Positions 43,664 through 52,524 of a DNA stretch of 64,000 nt are shown piece after piece. The stretch lies in contig NZ_JAANCM010000006.1 of assembly GCF_011603255.1 (NCBI RefSeq), positions 186,001 through 250,000 of the forward strand. Direction: 5' to 3'. The stretch is from Ferranicluibacter rubi (GTDB lineage Bacteria; Pseudomonadota; Alphaproteobacteria; Rhizobiales; Rhizobiaceae). Under the pieces are notes generated by a model. It made no database searches and had not been told where the DNA came from. It worked only from the letters and a program-made list of their open reading frames with translations. Both the position numbers and the translations under genes were made by a program. Each line of letters starts with the position of its first letter. Position 1 is the stretch's first letter.

Positions 43664-44743
43664 TCAGTTGGTCTGCTTCTTGTCGAGATCGCCTGTCTTG
43701 GCGATCTCGCCGCCGGCGCCGAAGCTCGACCAGTAGGTCTCCAGCTTCAGGTCCTTCAGCGCCTGCTGCAGATATTTCGGTTCCAGCCACGTATCGACAT
43801 CGACGTCGGACTTGATCAGACCGTAGGCTTTCGCGCGCGCCGCCTGATCCTTGTAGCGGGTGACGACGAAGTCATCGATGAGCGGGTTGAGCCGGTTGGC
43901 GAGCGTATCGCCCTCAAGATCGGCGACGAACGTCTCCTTGGGGAAGCCCGAAAGCGACCAGCCCTCGAACACCTCGTCCGTGTTGGCGGGATCGGAGGCA
44001 AAGGCCGCCGCCTTGATGAATGTGGTGACCACGCGCTGCGTCAGGTCCGGATGCGCCTGTTCAAAGGCGGTCGTCACCAGATAGGATGAGTTTCGCCCGA
44101 GCGTCGGATCGTCGCCCTTGGTGGTGTAGACGATCTTCACGATCCTCTTCCTGGCCAGCGCCAGATATTCCGGGCCGCCGAAAACGGCGTCCACATTGCC
44201 GGAGGTCAGCGCCGGCACTGCCGCATTGGTGTCCAGATTGATGAAGCGGACGTCTTTTTCCGTCAGGCCGTGGGTGGACAGCACGCGGTCCGTGGCCAGC
44301 TGCAGGTTGGTCCCCTTGAACAGCGCGACCTTCTTGCCCCTCACGTCGTCGATGGATGCGATGGTGCTGTCGGCGGGGACGGCGAGGTAGATCGGCTGGT
44401 GCCGGCCCGTCGTGAAGAGGAACTTGTGGTCGAGACCGCGCGAACGGCCGACGATGGCCGGCAGGTCGCCGAGAAGAAAGAAGTCGAGCTGATTGGCCGC
44501 GACAGATTCGTTGAGCGCCGGGCCTGCGCCGCGAAAAAAGGTCCACTCGATCTTGATGTTCTTGTCGGCCGCGAATTCCTTCTCGATATAGTCGCGGGCC
44601 CGTCCGTAGGAGCTCGCGTCCCCTTGCGAATACTGCCGGTTGTCGAGACCGATGCCGGGATAGCCGAAGCGGATGGTCACATCCTCGGCGAATGCCGAGG
44701 TGGCGACGAGCGCGGCGAGCGCCGCGACAATGAGACGTTTCAT
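43664..44743 (-). CDS. Sulfonate/sulfate-ester ABC transporter substrate-binding protein, SsuA/AtsR-like
   Basis: 359 aa. Signal peptide MKRLIVAALAALVATSAFAE, then a NMT1/SsuA-like domain (IRFGYPGIGLDNRQYSQGDA, DFFLLGDLPAIVGRSRGLDH, KKVALFKGTNLQLATDRVL). Located between atsK and the permeases, matching the atsRBC/atsK pairing known for sulfate-ester scavenging in pseudomonads. The ligand is probably an alkyl sulfate ester or sulfonate. Confidence 0.88.
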   Translation of the reverse strand: MKRLIVAALAALVATSAFAEDVTIRFGYPGIGLDNRQYSQGDASSYGRARDYIEKEFAADKNIKIEWTFFRGAGPALNESVAANQLDFFLLGDLPAIVGRSRGLDHKFLFTTGRHQPIYLAVPADSTIASIDDVRGKKVALFKGTNLQLATDRVLSTHGLTEKDVRFINLDTNAAVPALTSGNVDAVFGGPEYLALARKRIVKIVYTTKGDDPTLGRNSSYLVTTAFEQAHPDLTQRVVTTFIKAAAFASDPANTDEVFEGWSLSGFPKETFVADLEGDTLANRLNPLIDDFVVTRYKDQAARAKAYGLIKSDVDVDTWLEPKYLQQALKDLKLETYWSSFGAGGEIAKTGDLDKKQTN

Positions 44744-44766
44744 GGATCTGTTCCCTTTCCCGGCGC

Positions 44767-45696
44767 TCAGGCGGCTTTTGCCGAGGGCTTGGCGGCCTTC
44801 ACATGCGTCACGCTGCGGCGGCCATCGACGCTGACCGGAACATCGCCATCCACCGTGGCGCGGCGCACGACGCGATGCTGGTCACCGTAATCGTTGACGG
44901 CGTAATGCTGGGTGGCGCGGTTGTCCCAGATGGCGACGTCTCCGGTCTGCCAGTGCCACCGCACGGTGTTTTCAGGGGCGGTGACATAGGACTGGAACAC
45001 CTCGTAGAGCTTTGCAGAATCGCTCTTGGAGAGGCCAACAAGGCGCTGGACGAAATTGCCGAGCAGCAGCGAGCGCTCGCCGGTTTCGGGATGCACGCGC
45101 ACGACGGGGTGCTCGGTCTCGTAGACCGTGGAGGTGAAGACTTCCTCGAAATGCTTCCTCTCGTCAGCGGTCGCGCGGGGGCGAACGGCCGCGTAATCGT
45201 AGGCATTGCTGTGGATGGCCCACAGCGTGTCGGCCAGCGACTTCAGCGGTGCCGGCAGGTTTTCATAGGCCGCATGCGTGTTGGACCAGATCGTGTCGCC
45301 GCCCGCCGCCGGAATGACCACGCCGCGCAGGACCGAGAACTTCGGATAGGCATCGACGAAGGTCACATCCGTGTGCCACTGGTCCGCCCGCCCGCCGCCA
45401 CGGCTGGAGTCGAGATTGAGGATGGAGGCCGTGCCGGCCACCGGTCCCTGTGTCGGGTGCGGTACGAGATCGCCCAGACGCCGGGCAAACAGTTCTTGCT
45501 CCTGGTCGTCGAGATGATCCTGACCGCGGAAGAAGATGACCTTGTGCTTCAGAAGAAGCTGGTTGATGGCAGCGACCGTTGCATCCGAAAGATCTCCGCC
45601 GAGACGGATGCCCCAGATTTCAGCGCCGACACGGCCGGTCAGGGGCAGGATATCGGAGGTGGGGATGGTCTGGTTGACAAGGACTGGATTGCTCAT
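44767..45696 (-). CDS. atsK: Alpha-ketoglutarate-dependent alkylsulfatase/sulfonate dioxygenase, AtsK type
   Basis: 309 aa Fe(II)/2-oxoglutarate dioxygenase of the TauD/TfdA family. HxD iron motif in [13 protein letters not shown], distal His and 2-oxoglutarate Arg in [56 protein letters not shown] and [16 protein letters not shown] are strongly reminiscent of AtsK, which cleaves medium-chain alkyl sulfates to sulfate and aldehyde. ATG 45696 has GGAGTGA upstream; the longer frame is not supported. First gene of the leftward sulfur operon. Confidence 0.88.
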   Translation of the reverse strand: MSNPVLVNQTIPTSDILPLTGRVGAEIWGIRLGGDLSDATVAAINQLLLKHKVIFFRGQDHLDDQEQELFARRLGDLVPHPTQGPVAGTASILNLDSSRGGGRADQWHTDVTFVDAYPKFSVLRGVVIPAAGGDTIWSNTHAAYENLPAPLKSLADTLWAIHSNAYDYAAVRPRATADERKHFEEVFTSTVYETEHPVVRVHPETGERSLLLGNFVQRLVGLSKSDSAKLYEVFQSYVTAPENTVRWHWQTGDVAIWDNRATQHYAVNDYGDQHRVVRRATVDGDVPVSVDGRRSVTHVKAAKPSAKAA

Positions 45697-46146
45697 GAAA
45701 TCACTCCTGTTGATCTGGATAAAGGACAGCACATCGCGTCGGCCCCACGGCATCCGCCGGGCGTTGAACGTCTCATCGCTCGAAGTCGATGGCTTCATGA
45801 AATCAAGTAATCTATAAAAACTATAGATAAAATATTCTAATTATTCGGGAAGGGACGAAACATGTCGCTCCCGTTTCTGCAGTCCCGCCTTGGAATTCTC
45901 TCATTATTCGGTTCTCGGGAGAAACTGGCAGGAGCGGGTGCTCCGCAAGCCACCGACGGATCAACGTTCGGAACAGTCGCGCTGCTAGGCTCCGCGACAG
46001 GCTTCGATCTGCCGGGAACTGAAAAAACCGTCTTTGTTAGCAAAAAAATTCATTATTAAATCGGTAGACAATAGCGAATTTCTCGCGCCCATTCGCCCTG
46101 CTGCTAGATTGCCCGGCATCACTTACGTGCATCCCGGAGCGGATCG
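45697..46146. promoter_or_regulatory. Divergent promoter of the two sulfur operons with a LysR-type box
   Basis: 450 bp between atsK and the second monooxygenase. ATCTATA-AAAAC-TATAGAT (45810-45828) is a perfect 7-bp inverted repeat containing a T-N11-A pattern, as expected for a LysR-type regulator such as CysB, Cbl or SsuR. A second AT-rich patch at about 46040-46080 may hold the rightward promoter. Short open frames on both strands here have no family features and are not called. Confidence 0.5.
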
Positions 46147-47568
46147 ATGACCAGGCAGATACGGTTTAACGCCTTTGACATGAATTGCGTAGGGCACCAG
46201 TCGCCGGGTCTCTGGAAACATCCGCGGGATCGGTCCTGGAAGTACAAGGACCTCGATTACTGGCAGGATCTTGCGAGAACCCTGGAACGCGGCATCTTCG
46301 ACGGGATCTTCATCGCGGATGTCATCGGCTATTACGATGTCTACAAGGGCTCGAATTACCATGCGATCGAGCAGGCGGCGCAGATCCCCGTCAACGATCC
46401 GATCCAGCTTGCCGCTCCGATCGCCCTTGCGACCGAGCATCTCGGCATCGGCATCACCGCTTCGACCTCCTTCGAGCATCCCTACACATTCGCCCGTCGG
46501 CTGGCGACGGCCGACCACCATACGAAGGGACGGGTCGGCTGGAACATCGTGACGTCCTATCTCGAAAGCGGCGCGAAGAATGTCGGCCAAGGCGGCCTGC
46601 GCAGCCATGAAAACCGCTACGAGGTCGCCGCCGAATATGTCGAGGTGCTCTACAAGCTGTTCGAGGGGAGCTGGGAGGAGGGCGCCGTGCAGCGCGATCC
46701 CGTCCGCGGGATCTTTACCGATCCGACCAAGGTTCACGAAATCGGTCACAAGGGCACGTTCTTCGACGTGCCGGGCTACCATCTGTCCGAGCCCTCGCCA
46801 CAGCGCACGCCGGTTCTCTATCAGGCCGGGGCCTCCGGTCCGGGCAAGGCCTTTGCCGCAGCACATGCCGAATGCGTCTTCGTCGGCGCGCCCACCAAGG
46901 CGCTGCTAAAGGCCTATGTCTCCGAAATCCGGCAAAAGGCGGCGGCCAGCGGCCGCGATCCGAAGAAGGTGCTGATCTACAATCTGACGACGCTCATCAT
47001 CGACGAGACGGACGAAAAGGCCCAGAAGCGGTTCGAGGAATATCAGAGCTATACATCCTATGACGGCTCCCTCGTCTTCATGTCGGGATGGAGCGGCATC
47101 GATTTCGGGCAGTACGCACCGACGGACGCACTCAAGAAGGTCGAGACCAACGCCATCGTCTCGATGGTTGAGCACTTTGCCGGCAAGGATAAGACCTGGA
47201 CGGTGGAAGAGCTTGCCAAATGGGGCGGTATCGGCGGCGTCGGTCCGGTCTTCGTCGGCTCGCCCGGCACGATCGCCGATATCCTTCAGGATTGGGCGGA
47301 GGAAACGGATGTCGACGGGTTCAATCTTGCCTATGCCGTGACACCGGAAAGCTTCGAGGCGGCGGTCGATCTGCTCGTGCCGGAACTGCAGAAGCGCGGC
47401 GTCTATCCCACGGCCTACAAGCCCGGCACGCTGCGGGAGAAACTTTTCGGCGACGGACCCTACCTACCGAAGAACCACCCTGCCGACGCTTACCGCGACA
47501 TCGAAGCCGTCAAGCGCCGGAATGCCGAACGCGCATCGGCCTCTGCGCTGCGGTCGGTCGTCGCCTGA
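46147..47568 (+). CDS. FMN-dependent monooxygenase of the NtaA/SnaA/DszA family (second)
   Basis: 473 aa luciferase-like protein. IRFNAFDMNCVGHQSPGLWK, LARTLERGIFDGIFIADVIG, GRVGWNIVTSYLESGAKNVG, QRTPVLYQAGASGPGKAF and DGFNLAYAVTPESFEAAVDL are family blocks. It differs clearly from the copy at 39777, so the substrates are probably different. DszA-type enzymes oxidise sulfones or sulfonates with FMNH2. First gene of the rightward operon; its stop overlaps livG (TGATG). Confidence 0.88.
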   Translation: MTRQIRFNAFDMNCVGHQSPGLWKHPRDRSWKYKDLDYWQDLARTLERGIFDGIFIADVIGYYDVYKGSNYHAIEQAAQIPVNDPIQLAAPIALATEHLGIGITASTSFEHPYTFARRLATADHHTKGRVGWNIVTSYLESGAKNVGQGGLRSHENRYEVAAEYVEVLYKLFEGSWEEGAVQRDPVRGIFTDPTKVHEIGHKGTFFDVPGYHLSEPSPQRTPVLYQAGASGPGKAFAAAHAECVFVGAPTKALLKAYVSEIRQKAAASGRDPKKVLIYNLTTLIIDETDEKAQKRFEEYQSYTSYDGSLVFMSGWSGIDFGQYAPTDALKKVETNAIVSMVEHFAGKDKTWTVEELAKWGGIGGVGPVFVGSPGTIADILQDWAEETDVDGFNLAYAVTPESFEAAVDLLVPELQKRGVYPTAYKPGTLREKLFGDGPYLPKNHPADAYRDIEAVKRRNAERASASALRSVVA

Positions 47569-48335
47569 TGAGCGATCTCCTCCAGCTTCGCGACGTTTCG
47601 CTGTCCTTCAAGGGCGTGAAGGCGGTGAATGCCTTGAGCTTCAGCGTCGCCACCGGCGAGATCTGCGCCCTGATCGGCCCCAATGGGGCCGGCAAGAGCT
47701 CGCTCCTGAACGTCATCAACGGCGTCTACCGGGCCGATACCGGCGATATCGTTTTCAACGGCGCACGCTTCGGGGCGATCCATCCGCAGAAGGCGGCCTT
47801 GCTGGGTATCGGGCGAACCTTCCAGCACAATGCGCTCTTCCACCGCCTGACCGTGCGGGAAAACGTGCTGGCCGGCCTCTCGCGGCGGGGCACCGCGACG
47901 TTCCTCGAAAACATCTTCCGCTTCGGCCGGGATGGCGCGGAACGTCGCCGGTTCATCGACCGGGCGGACGAGATCATCGCCTTTCTCCATCTCGATCGGC
48001 ATGCCGAGACGGTCGTGTCGAAACTCTCCTACGGCATGCAGAAGCGCGTCGATCTCGCCCGCGCGCTGGCGGCTGCGCCGAAACTCCTGCTGCTGGACGA
48101 GCCGATGGCCGGCATGAACCAGGAGGAAAAGCAGGAGATGAGCCGCGTCATCGCCGAGGTCAACCGCTCCTTCGGTACGACGATCGTGCTGATCGAGCAC
48201 GACGTCGGCATTGTGCTGAACCTCGCCTCGCATGTCGTCGTCCTCGACTACGGCCGCAAGGTTGCAGACGGTACGCCGGACGAGGTGCGCAACAATCCCG
48301 ATGTCATCGCCGCCTATCTCGGCACCGTTCATTAG
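47568..48335 (+). CDS. livG: Branched-chain-amino-acid-type ABC transporter ATP-binding protein, LivG type
   Basis: 255 aa. Walker A GPNGAGKSSLLNV, Q-loop GIGRTFQHNALFHRLTV, signature LSYGMQKRVDLARAL, Walker B LLLLDEPMAGMN. The frame is open upstream but ATG 47568 overlaps the monooxygenase stop. With LivF, LivH, LivM and the binding protein it makes a full HAAT-type importer. Because monooxygenases flank it, the cargo is probably an organosulfur compound rather than leucine. Confidence 0.92.
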   Translation: MSDLLQLRDVSLSFKGVKAVNALSFSVATGEICALIGPNGAGKSSLLNVINGVYRADTGDIVFNGARFGAIHPQKAALLGIGRTFQHNALFHRLTVRENVLAGLSRRGTATFLENIFRFGRDGAERRRFIDRADEIIAFLHLDRHAETVVSKLSYGMQKRVDLARALAAAPKLLLLDEPMAGMNQEEKQEMSRVIAEVNRSFGTTIVLIEHDVGIVLNLASHVVVLDYGRKVADGTPDEVRNNPDVIAAYLGTVH

Positions 48336-48344
48336 AGATTTCCC

Positions 48345-49226
48345 ATGTCCTTTTTTCTGGAAACCCTGATCACCGGCCTCTTCGCCGGGCTGATGTATGC
48401 GCTCGTCGCCATTGGGTTCGTGCTGATCTACAAGGCGTCGGGCGTCTTCAACTTTGCCCAGGGCGCAATGGTCTTTCTGGCGGCGCTCGCCTTCGTCACC
48501 CTCGTGGAGCACGGATTTCCGTTCTGGATCGCGTTCCTCGCGACGGCGGCGCTGATGGTCGTGGTGGCGATCCTGGTCGAGGCTCTCGTTCTCCGACCCT
48601 TGCGAAACCGGGATTCGCTGACCCTCTTCATGGCCACGCTGGGTCTCAGTTTCGTCATCGACGGCACCGCACAGTTCTTTCTCGGCACCGACGTGCACAT
48701 GCTCGATCTCGGCATCGACGATATCGCCGAGGATTACGCCGGGATCCTGATCAGCCATTTCGACATCGTTGCCTCCCTGATCGTCGTCACCCTGGTCGCG
48801 GTCCTCGCCATCGTCTTCAGCAAGACCCGGATGGGCGTCTCGCTCAGGGCCGTGGCGGACGACACGCTCGCTGCCCAGTCCATCGGCATCCGGCTGCCGG
48901 TGATCTGGCGCATCGTCTGGAGCGTCGCGGGCCTCGTCGCGCTGGTCGCCGGGCTTCTCTGGGGCGCGCGACAGGGTGTGCAGTTTTCGCTCTCGCTGAT
49001 CACGCTCAAGGCTCTCCCGGTGCTGATCATCGGCGGATTCTCCTCGATCCCCGGGGCGATTGCCGGCGGGCTGATCGTCGGCGCAAGCGAGGCGCTCGCC
49101 GATATCTATCTCGGGCCGTTGGTCAACGGCAGCGTCTCCACCTGGTTTGCCTACATCCTCGCCGTCGCCTTCCTCCTCATTCGGCCCGCCGGCCTGTTCG
49201 GCGACCGTGACATCGAAAGGGTCTGA
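48345..49226 (+). CDS. livH: ABC transporter permease, LivH type
   Basis: 293 aa, about eight hydrophobic segments. GLMYALVAIGFVLIYKASGV at the start, KTRMGVSLRAVADDTLAAQS (the coupling loop) and LPVLIIGGFSSIPGAIAGGL near the end are characteristic of LivH. Ten bases after livG; the ribosome-binding site is weak. Confidence 0.92.
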   Translation: MSFFLETLITGLFAGLMYALVAIGFVLIYKASGVFNFAQGAMVFLAALAFVTLVEHGFPFWIAFLATAALMVVVAILVEALVLRPLRNRDSLTLFMATLGLSFVIDGTAQFFLGTDVHMLDLGIDDIAEDYAGILISHFDIVASLIVVTLVAVLAIVFSKTRMGVSLRAVADDTLAAQSIGIRLPVIWRIVWSVAGLVALVAGLLWGARQGVQFSLSLITLKALPVLIIGGFSSIPGAIAGGLIVGASEALADIYLGPLVNGSVSTWFAYILAVAFLLIRPAGLFGDRDIERV

Positions 49227-49228
49227 CC

Positions 49229-50281
49229 GTGACCTTGCTTCAGGATCGAACGTTGCCGTCCGGCCTCCTCTCGCGCCTCGACGCGCCCCTGTTGCCGATC
49301 GTCGCCGGGCTACTCGTCACGTTCGCCGTCATCCCGGCCATGGCGGACGACTATTGGCTCAGCTCCATCATCATTCCGACACTGGTCATGGGGCTTGCCG
49401 GCATCGGACTCAATCTGCTGCAGGGCTATGCCGGTCTCGTGTCCCTGGGCTCGGCGGCCTTCATGCTGATCGGCGCGTTCTCGGCCTATAATCTTATTCT
49501 GCGCGTACCCGGGCTGCCGCTACCCCTCGTGCTTTTGATCTCCGGGCTGATCGCTGCGGCGGCCGGCGTCGTCTTCGGCCTGCCGTCGCTGCGGATCAGG
49601 GGCTTCTACCTTGGCGCCTCGACGCTGGGCGCGCAGTTCTTCTTCGAGTGGCTGTTCAGCAATTTCACTTGGTTCTCCAATGACAGCCAGTCGCTGACCA
49701 TATCGGCGCCACGGCTCGAGATCCTCGGCTACAGCCTGCAGTCGCCGCTCGGCCGCTATTTTCTCGCCGCCAGCGTCACGGTCCTGCTCATCGGCCTCGC
49801 CTTCCTCATCGTTCGCAGCCGGCTCGGGCGTGAATGGATGGCCATCCGGGACATGGAAACGGCAGCCTCCGTTCTCGGCATCCGGGTCGCCCGGCGCAAG
49901 CTGCAGGCTTACGCGATCAGCTCGTTCTTCCTCGGCGTCACGGGCGTGCTCTGGGCCTTTGCCTATCTCGGTACGTCGGATGCGCACACCTTCAACCTCG
50001 ACAAGTCTTTCCAGGTTCTTTTCATCGTGCTCATCGGCGGCGTGGCGACGATCTTTGGCAATTTCCTTGGCGCCGCGTTCATCGTGCTGACGCCGATCCT
50101 GCTCGACCGCGTCGTGCTGGCGGCCGATCTCTCCTTCCTCGGCGATCAGGGCGCGCTGACCAACCTCCAGCGCATCATCTTTGGCGCCATCATCATCCTG
50201 CTCCTGATCAAGGAACCGGATGGCCTCTCCGCGCTGCTGCGGCGTGCGCGACAGGCCGTCCGAAACAGATACGCCGGATAA
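49229..50281 (+). CDS. livM: ABC transporter permease, LivM type
   Basis: 350 aa. GLAGIGLNLLQGYAGLVSLG, LPSLRIRGFYLGASTLGAQF, SRLGREWMAIRDMETAASVL and VLIGGVATIFGNFLGAAFIV identify LivM. GTG 49229 follows AAAGGG with normal spacing, two bases after the livH stop. Forms the heterodimeric channel with LivH. Confidence 0.92.
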   Translation: MTLLQDRTLPSGLLSRLDAPLLPIVAGLLVTFAVIPAMADDYWLSSIIIPTLVMGLAGIGLNLLQGYAGLVSLGSAAFMLIGAFSAYNLILRVPGLPLPLVLLISGLIAAAAGVVFGLPSLRIRGFYLGASTLGAQFFFEWLFSNFTWFSNDSQSLTISAPRLEILGYSLQSPLGRYFLAASVTVLLIGLAFLIVRSRLGREWMAIRDMETAASVLGIRVARRKLQAYAISSFFLGVTGVLWAFAYLGTSDAHTFNLDKSFQVLFIVLIGGVATIFGNFLGAAFIVLTPILLDRVVLAADLSFLGDQGALTNLQRIIFGAIIILLLIKEPDGLSALLRRARQAVRNRYAG

Positions 50282-50359
50282 CGACCCGAGCGGCGACGAG
50301 GCCTGCTCCATCCTCCCGAATCTCTCCCAACGCTCCATCAACGAACCCAAAGGACCGCC

Positions 50360-51694
50360 ATGTCTCTTCTCTCGAAAACTCTTGCACTCGCCACCAGCGC
50401 CCTCATCGCTGCCGCCACGCTCACAAGTGTCGCACAGGCGGACGAGGCGACGGGTCAGCAACTCTTCCCGCTCTTCTCCTATCGTACCGGCCCCTACGCG
50501 CCTTCGGGCATTCCGCAGTGGGCGGGATACCGCGACTATTTCAACTACATCAACGAAAAGGGCGGCGTGAACGGCGTCAAGATCTTCGTCCAGGAGTGCG
50601 AGACGGCCTATACGCTCGAGCGCGCCTTCGAATGCTACGAGCGCTACAAGAACGGTTATGCCGGAGCACCGGTCGCCGTTCTCTTCACCACGTCCAGCGG
50701 CTTCGATGCCGCCATTTCCGACAAGGCGCGGCTCGACAAGCTGCCGATCATCTCGGTTGCCGGCGGACGGGGCGATGCGGTGGACGGGAGCGTCTTTCCC
50801 TACCAGTTCCCGCTTCTCTTCGATTACTGGACGGAAGCCTCGATCGTCATCGAGCACATAGCCAATCAGGCCGGTGGCTATGACAAGCTCAATGGCCTGA
50901 AGATTGCCACGCTCTACCACGACTCCGGCTATGGTCGCGAAACGATCCAGCCGATGGCCATCCTCTCGGAAAAATACGGGTTCGAGAACATCCAGATCGC
51001 GGTTCCGCATCCCGGCGAGCAGCAGCAGGCACAATGGCAGCAGATCAAGCGGGCCGGCGTGGACTGGGTGTTCTTCCGCGCCTGGGGCGTAATGTCGCCG
51101 GTCGGACTGAAGACCGCGGCGCGTGTCGGCTTCCCGGCGGATCGCATCATCGGCGACATCTGGACGGGATCCGAAGAGGATGCGCGGCCTGCAGGTGCCG
51201 CCGCCAAGAACTATCTCGCCGTGTCGGTTTTCCCGTCGGGCACGGATTTCGAGATCACCAAGGAACTGAAAAAGAACGTCATCGATGCCGGCAAGGGTGA
51301 CCTGAAGGACGTCTCGAAATTCGGCTCGGTCTACTACAATGCCGGTCTCGTCCAGGCGATCATCTACACCGAGATCCTGCGTACCGGCCAGAAGAAGTTC
51401 GGAAACCGTCCCCTGACCAAGGAAGAGGGCCAGTGGGCCGCCGAGCATCTCGACATCACCGCTGAACGCATCGCCGAGCTTGGCGCGACAGGCCTGCTCA
51501 GCCCCCTGAAGATCACGCCGCAGGACCATGAAGGCGATCCGGCCGCCAAGATCGTTCAGTGGGACGGGCAGAAGTGGAATGCGGTGACCGACTGGCTGAA
51601 GGGCGATCGTCCCCTGTTCCGTGACGCGATCTACGCGCGCGCAGCCGCCTACGCCAAGGAAAAGGGCATCGAGCCGCGTCAGGCGCAGAACTGA
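50360..51694 (+). CDS. livK: ABC transporter substrate-binding protein, LivK type
   Basis: 444 aa. Signal peptide MSLLSKTLALATSALIAAAT with cleavage near AQADE. Type I periplasmic binding fold (RTGPYAPSGIPQWAGYRDYF, NGVKIFVQECETAYTLERAF, KIATLYHDSGYGRETIQPMA, ADRIIGDIWTGSEEDARPAG). Longer than leucine-binding LivK (about 370 aa), consistent with a larger or different ligand. AAAGGA precedes the ATG. Confidence 0.9.
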   Translation: MSLLSKTLALATSALIAAATLTSVAQADEATGQQLFPLFSYRTGPYAPSGIPQWAGYRDYFNYINEKGGVNGVKIFVQECETAYTLERAFECYERYKNGYAGAPVAVLFTTSSGFDAAISDKARLDKLPIISVAGGRGDAVDGSVFPYQFPLLFDYWTEASIVIEHIANQAGGYDKLNGLKIATLYHDSGYGRETIQPMAILSEKYGFENIQIAVPHPGEQQQAQWQQIKRAGVDWVFFRAWGVMSPVGLKTAARVGFPADRIIGDIWTGSEEDARPAGAAAKNYLAVSVFPSGTDFEITKELKKNVIDAGKGDLKDVSKFGSVYYNAGLVQAIIYTEILRTGQKKFGNRPLTKEEGQWAAEHLDITAERIAELGATGLLSPLKITPQDHEGDPAAKIVQWDGQKWNAVTDWLKGDRPLFRDAIYARAAAYAKEKGIEPRQAQN

Positions 51695-51733
51695 TCCCCC
51701 TACACGGACGGGCCAACATACGGAAACGATCAT

Positions 51734-52504
51734 ATGACCCTTCAGGACACCGGCTTTCTCGAGGTCAGGAATATCGAGGCCCTCTACGGTTCTGCGATCC
51801 TGGCCGTTCGTGACGTCTCCCTGACCGTCGGGAAGGGCAAGATCGTCGCCCTCCTCGGCGCGAACGGCGCGGGGAAAACCACGACGTTGAAGGCCGTCTC
51901 CAACCTGCTCGGGCCGGAACGCGGTCATGTCAGCAAAGGCACGATCCTCTGGCGCGGCATCCCGGTCGGGGCGCTCTCGGCCTCCAGGCTGGTGGCGCAA
52001 GGCGTCGTGCAGGTTCTCGAGGGCCGGCATTGCTTTGCACAGCTGACCGTCGAGGAGAACATTCTCTCCGGCGGCTACGTCCGCAAGCCCGGTCGGGCCG
52101 AACTCGCACGCAGCCTCGAGCAGGTCTATGCGTGGTTTCCGCGTCTAAAGGAGAAGCGCAAGGTCAAAGCCGGACTGACGTCCGGCGGCGAGCAGCAGAT
52201 GGTGGCGATCGGCCGGGCTCTGATGACCAGGCCGCGCCTCGTCCTTCTCGATGAACCCTCCATGGGGCTGGCCCCGATCATCGTGCAGGAGATCTTCGAG
52301 ATCATCCGGACGCTCAACACGCAGGCCGGCGTCAGCTTTCTCCTCGCGGAACAGAACGCCAACCTGGCGCTTCGCTATGCCGACCACGCCTATATTCTGG
52401 AAAACGGTCGTGTGGCCCTGTCGGGAACGGCCGAAGAGCTGCGCCGTCGCGAGGACGTTCACGACTTCTATCTCGGAGGGGCCCCGGCCTCCAGACCGAA
52501 CTGA
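51734..52504 (+). CDS. livF: ABC transporter ATP-binding protein, LivF type
   Basis: 256 aa. Walker A GANGAGKTTTLKA, QVLEGRHCFAQLTVEENILS (LivF-type Q-loop region), signature TSGGEQQMVAIGRALM (SGGEQQ), Walker B LVLLDEPSMGLAP and switch region LAEQNANLALR. Completes the five-gene Liv importer; 20 bp before the DszC-like gene. Confidence 0.92.
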   Translation: MTLQDTGFLEVRNIEALYGSAILAVRDVSLTVGKGKIVALLGANGAGKTTTLKAVSNLLGPERGHVSKGTILWRGIPVGALSASRLVAQGVVQVLEGRHCFAQLTVEENILSGGYVRKPGRAELARSLEQVYAWFPRLKEKRKVKAGLTSGGEQQMVAIGRALMTRPRLVLLDEPSMGLAPIIVQEIFEIIRTLNTQAGVSFLLAEQNANLALRYADHAYILENGRVALSGTAEELRRREDVHDFYLGGAPASRPN

Positions 52505-52524
52505 CCCTTTCAAGGAATACATCG

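Noticed and set aside
45837-46059. Short open frames on both strands in the divergent sulfur promoter (68 and 65 codons)
   Set aside because: No ribosome-binding site, no family features, and they sit in a region needed for two promoters.
49520-52030. 836-codon open frame on the minus strand opposite livM/livK/livF
   Set aside because: It lies antisense to five-gene Liv operon members with clear family motifs. The translation is low-complexity, rich in Arg, Asp and Glu, with no domain, as expected for a GC-rich antisense shadow.
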